DNA from: UBA11606 sp039815945
Lineage (GTDB): Bacteria; Actinomycetota; Acidimicrobiia; Acidimicrobiales; Aldehydirespiratoraceae
Direction: 5' to 3'
DNA length: 15,812 nucleotides
Assembly (NCBI GenBank): GCA_039815945.1
Contig: JBCBYI010000087.1
Span: forward strand, 1-15,812
Shown: piece after piece, positions 13,840-15,812 of the stretch
Layout of the letters: each line of letters starts with the position of its first letter
How positions within the stretch are numbered: position 1 is the stretch's first letter
Made by a program: the position numbers and the translations under genes
Notes under the pieces: generated by a model
Told to the model about the DNA's origin: nothing
What the model saw: the letters and a program-made list of their open reading frames with translations, nothing else
Databases searched by the model: none

Positions 13840-14330
13840 AGAAGATCCCGGCCAACGACCGACGGGCCGACTACCGGGCGACCGATGTCGACGTCGACGC
13901 CGACGAGTTGGCCGCGCATCTCGCAGGCAAACACCGTTGGGTGATCTCCACCACCCGGGCGGACGGGCGTCCGCAGATGAGCCTCGTCGCCGGCGGCATG
14001 GCCGCCGACGGCCGGCTCCTGGTCACGAGCTACCCGAGCCGCGCCAAGGTCAAGAACATCCGCAAAAACCCGGCGGTTTCGGTGCTGGTGATGGGCGAGG
14101 AGTTCAACGACGCGTGGGTGCAGGTCGACGGAGACGCGACCGTCACCGACGTGCCCGACGGACTCGACGACTTCGTCGAGTACTTCCGGTGTATCAGCGG
14201 CGAGCACCCCGACTGGGACGAGTACCGCCAGGCGATGGTCGACCAGGGCAAGAGCGTGATCGCAATCGCACCCACCCGGTGGAGTCCGGTGAGCAAGGGC
14301 GGCTTCCCGCCGGAGCTCTTCGAGGACTGA
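13836..14330 (+). CDS. PPOX-family split-barrel protein, probable F420- or flavin-dependent
   Basis: A 164-residue pyridoxamine-phosphate-oxidase-like protein. Barrel motifs are HRWVISTTRADGRPQMSLVAGG near residues 30-52, GRLLVTSYPSRAKVKNIRKNP near 56-77, and VQVDGDATVTDVPD near 90-104. The S-R-A-K-V-K-N-I-R-K-N-P string is the cofactor-phosphate binding pattern of the FMN/F420 split-barrel group. The tail WSPVSKGGFPPELFED is typical in length of F420 PPOX proteins. It starts at the GTG at 13836, sharing GTGA with the stop of the molybdenum gene, and a perfect AGGAGG lies 7 bases upstream inside that gene, so translation is coupled. A second PPOX gene at 6753 is only distantly similar. Function with the molybdenum enzyme is suggested by the coupling but unknown. 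Confidence 0.88.
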   Translation: MKKIPANDRRADYRATDVDVDADELAAHLAGKHRWVISTTRADGRPQMSLVAGGMAADGRLLVTSYPSRAKVKNIRKNPAVSVLVMGEEFNDAWVQVDGDATVTDVPDGLDDFVEYFRCISGEHPDWDEYRQAMVDQGKSVIAIAPTRWSPVSKGGFPPELFED

Positions 14331-14331
14331 G

Positions 14332-15183
14332 GTGGACGATCGGCTCCGCGACCGTCTCTCCGAGGTCGTCGGACCTGTCGCAGCAGTACGCCGTCAGGGC
14401 GGCGGCGACTTCGCCGAAGCCTTCGCTGCCGACCTCGTCGACGGTGGTCGGGTGTTCGCCAAAACCCATCGACACCCGCCCGACGGCTTCTTCTCGACGG
14501 AGGCGGTCGGGCTGCGGTGGCTGCGAGCCGCCGATGCGCTCCCTGTGCCGGAGGTGCTCGCCGTCTTCGACGACGACCCGGCCTGCTTGGTGCTGGAGTG
14601 GATCGAGGAGGGCGGTCGGGGAGACGAGGCGGCGTTCGGTCGACAGCTCGCCGCGCTCCACGCCGCTGGCGCACCGGCCTTCGGGCGAGCCGACGGGCGC
14701 ACGACCGGCAGCCTGGCGCTTCCCAACACGCCGTGTGCGACGTGGACGGAGTTCTACGCGACACGCCGGCTGCTTCCGCTCGCCCGCATCGCCACCGATC
14801 GAGGAACCCTCGGGTCGGCGACGATCGACCGGATCGAGGCATTGGCTGGCGACCTCGACCGCTTCGGCGCCGCCGCCGAGGGGCCAGCGCGGCTGCACGG
14901 TGATCTCTGGGCCGGGAACCGGCGCGTCGACCGAGCGGGCCGGAGCTGGCTGATCGACCCTGCGGCCCACGGCGGCCATCGGGAGTTCGACCTTGCGATG
15001 ATGCGGCTCTTCGGCGGCTACGGCGCCGAGGTGTTCTCGGCCTATGACGATGTCGCTCCGTTGGCCGACGGTTGGCAGGCGCGGGTCGATCTGCATCAGA
15101 TGGCGCCGTTGATCGTCCACGCGATCAAGTTCGGCGGCGGCTACGTCGGCGCCGTCGACGCAGCGCTCGACCGGCTCGGTTGA
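14332..15183 (+). CDS. Fructosamine kinase / aminoglycoside-phosphotransferase-fold kinase
   Basis: A 283-residue small-molecule kinase with the fructosamine-3-kinase (FN3K) pattern. It has a Gly-rich GGGDFAEAF loop at 23-31, ATP-binding Lys44 in VFAKTH, the catalytic LHGDLWAGN with Asp191, a metal-binding Asp209 in LIDPAAHGGHREFDLAMM (207-224), and a following LFGGYGAEVFSAY typical of FN3K proteins. Such enzymes phosphorylate ketosamines (Amadori products or ribulosamines on proteins), destabilising them and so repairing glycation; other sugar-amine substrates are possible. The start is a GTG at 14332, one base after the stop of the PPOX gene, with GAGGA about 6 bases upstream. It is third in the plus run with the molybdenum hydroxylase and converges on the DNA glycosylase with only 2 bases between stops. 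Confidence 0.88.
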   Translation: MDDRLRDRLSEVVGPVAAVRRQGGGDFAEAFAADLVDGGRVFAKTHRHPPDGFFSTEAVGLRWLRAADALPVPEVLAVFDDDPACLVLEWIEEGGRGDEAAFGRQLAALHAAGAPAFGRADGRTTGSLALPNTPCATWTEFYATRRLLPLARIATDRGTLGSATIDRIEALAGDLDRFGAAAEGPARLHGDLWAGNRRVDRAGRSWLIDPAAHGGHREFDLAMMRLFGGYGAEVFSAYDDVAPLADGWQARVDLHQMAPLIVHAIKFGGGYVGAVDAALDRLG

Positions 15184-15185
15184 CC

Positions 15186-15812
15186 TCAGCGTCGCTGAAT
15201 CGGATTCTTCGCCAGGCGGTGGTGCTTGCGGGGCGGACCGACGCCGCTGCCGAGCACGAGGTTGAGGACCCGGTAGCGATGGGGCCGGTAGGACTCGAGG
15301 AGTTCGAGCATGCGGGCGTCATCGGCGCGGTCATCACGCTCGAAGAACCAGCCGATCGCGCCGGGGAACCCGATGTCGCCGGTGATGACCGTGTCGGGGT
15401 CGCCCCAGGTGCACCCCTGCAGGCCGCCGAGCGTCCACGGCCCGACGCCCCGGATCGACCCGAGCCGGGGCGCGGCTTCGGCCCACGGCTGGTCGGCGCT
15501 GCGGTGGAGTCGGCCGGCGACCTTGGCGGCGTTGACGAGAATCTGCGCCCGCGAGCGTTCGATGCCGAATCGGTGGAACTCGACGTAGGACCGCCGAGCC
15601 ATCGCAGTCGGGTCGGGCGGCAACCTCAGTTGGTTGGGGCCGGGCCCCAACTCACCCCACGCTCGCACCATCTGGCGCCAGTTGTCGGCGGCGTCGACGA
15701 AGCGGACCCGCTGTTGCGGGATCAAGGCTGCGAGGTCGTGCCAGACCGTGCCGGTCGCAGCGAGGCGCGTCCGGTGCTTGCGTCGCCACACGTCGCGCAG
15801 CGGGCCGTCGGG
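15186..15812 (-). CDS. HhH-GPD DNA glycosylase, AlkA-like 3-methyladenine type, partial (N-terminus beyond right edge)
   Basis: The minus frame is open from the right edge to a TGA at 15186, giving 209 residues of a normally ~300-residue protein. The missing part is the N-terminal AlkA_N-like domain; the GTG codon at 15791 is internal rather than the real start, since the frame and family-like residues PDGPLRD continue to the edge. Visible features are the helix segment LAALIPQQRVRF, the helix-hairpin-helix with GIRGVGPWT (preceded by LGS), and VITGDIGFPG, whose Asp is the expected catalytic aspartate. Also visible are the family tail RADDARMLELLESYRPHRYRV. The enzyme removes alkylated purines from DNA in base excision repair. 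It is convergent with the fructosamine-kinase-like gene with a 2-base gap and no terminator between. Confidence 0.87.
   Translation of the reverse strand, partial: PDGPLRDVWRRKHRTRLAATGTVWHDLAALIPQQRVRFVDAADNWRQMVRAWGELGPGPNQLRLPPDPTAMARRSYVEFHRFGIERSRAQILVNAAKVAGRLHRSADQPWAEAAPRLGSIRGVGPWTLGGLQGCTWGDPDTVITGDIGFPGAIGWFFERDDRADDARMLELLESYRPHRYRVLNLVLGSGVGPPRKHHRLAKNPIQRR

Noticed and set aside
1..15812. Defence system, mobile element, CRISPR array or tRNA/rRNA gene
   Set aside because: I looked for direct-repeat arrays, transposase or integrase motifs, terminal repeats and RNA-gene signatures and saw none; composition is even and genes are housekeeping or catabolic in type.

Overview
The window is very GC-rich and densely coded, with GTG starts, GTGA/TGATG stop-start overlaps and several genes for likely deazaflavin (F420) proteins. 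This points to a high-GC actinobacterium. The F420 genes, the mycobacterial-type esterase and the TANNNT, near-leaderless starts fit an Acidimicrobiia-type lineage, but that placement is inference. I see no rRNA, tRNA, CRISPR array, insertion sequence or phage gene. Fourteen protein genes fill almost everything, and the longest gene-free gap is about 110 bases.

Layout, left to right. (1) 1-1696, minus: an asparagine-synthetase-like enzyme cut by the left edge, with an N-terminal half that lacks the glutaminase cysteine. (2) 1806-3050, plus: an HSL-type alpha/beta hydrolase with a hydrophobic N-terminal extension, followed by 3064-4356, a CNNM/CorC-type CBS membrane protein. (3) 4379-5509, minus: a fold-type I PLP aminotransferase, with 5553-6644, minus, upstream of it: a secreted protein joining a lytic-transglycosylase-like domain (catalytic Glu replaced by Val) to an intact VanY-type peptidase domain. 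(4) 6753-7253, plus: a PPOX/F420-type split-barrel protein. (5) 7267-11474, minus: a compact four-gene run in the order LLM oxidoreductase, crotonase-fold protein lacking both classical hydratase glutamates, polytopic GT-C-like membrane protein, second LLM oxidoreductase. (6) 11575-15183, plus: a three-gene run with a form II CoxL/aldehyde-oxidase-type molybdenum subunit, a second PPOX protein overlapping it by 4 bases, and a fructosamine-kinase-like phosphotransferase 1 base later. (7) 15186-15812, minus: an AlkA-like HhH-GPD DNA glycosylase running off the right edge.

Genes that probably work together: the LLM-crotonase pair (stop and start share a base, strong Shine-Dalgarno) suggests oxidation of an acyl-CoA-like or lipid-derived substrate. 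The divergently transcribed molybdenum hydroxylase starts 100 bases away, so the block 7267-14330 could be one catabolic region rich in flavin/F420 and molybdenum redox enzymes. The substrate cannot be read from the sequence. The molybdenum subunit has no FeS or FAD partner gene here.

Regulation: several starts are preceded at 6-10 bases by a TANNNT hexamer (TAGGCT, TAGGGT, TACCGT, TACGTT), often followed by CG, which suggests near-leaderless transcripts. The molybdenum gene instead has a TATGCT box, a normal leader and a good Shine-Dalgarno, with an inverted repeat just upstream. No clearly new system is evident. The best leads are the degenerate-active-site enzymes, the orphan molybdenum subunit in its F420 setting, and the shared promoter layout.
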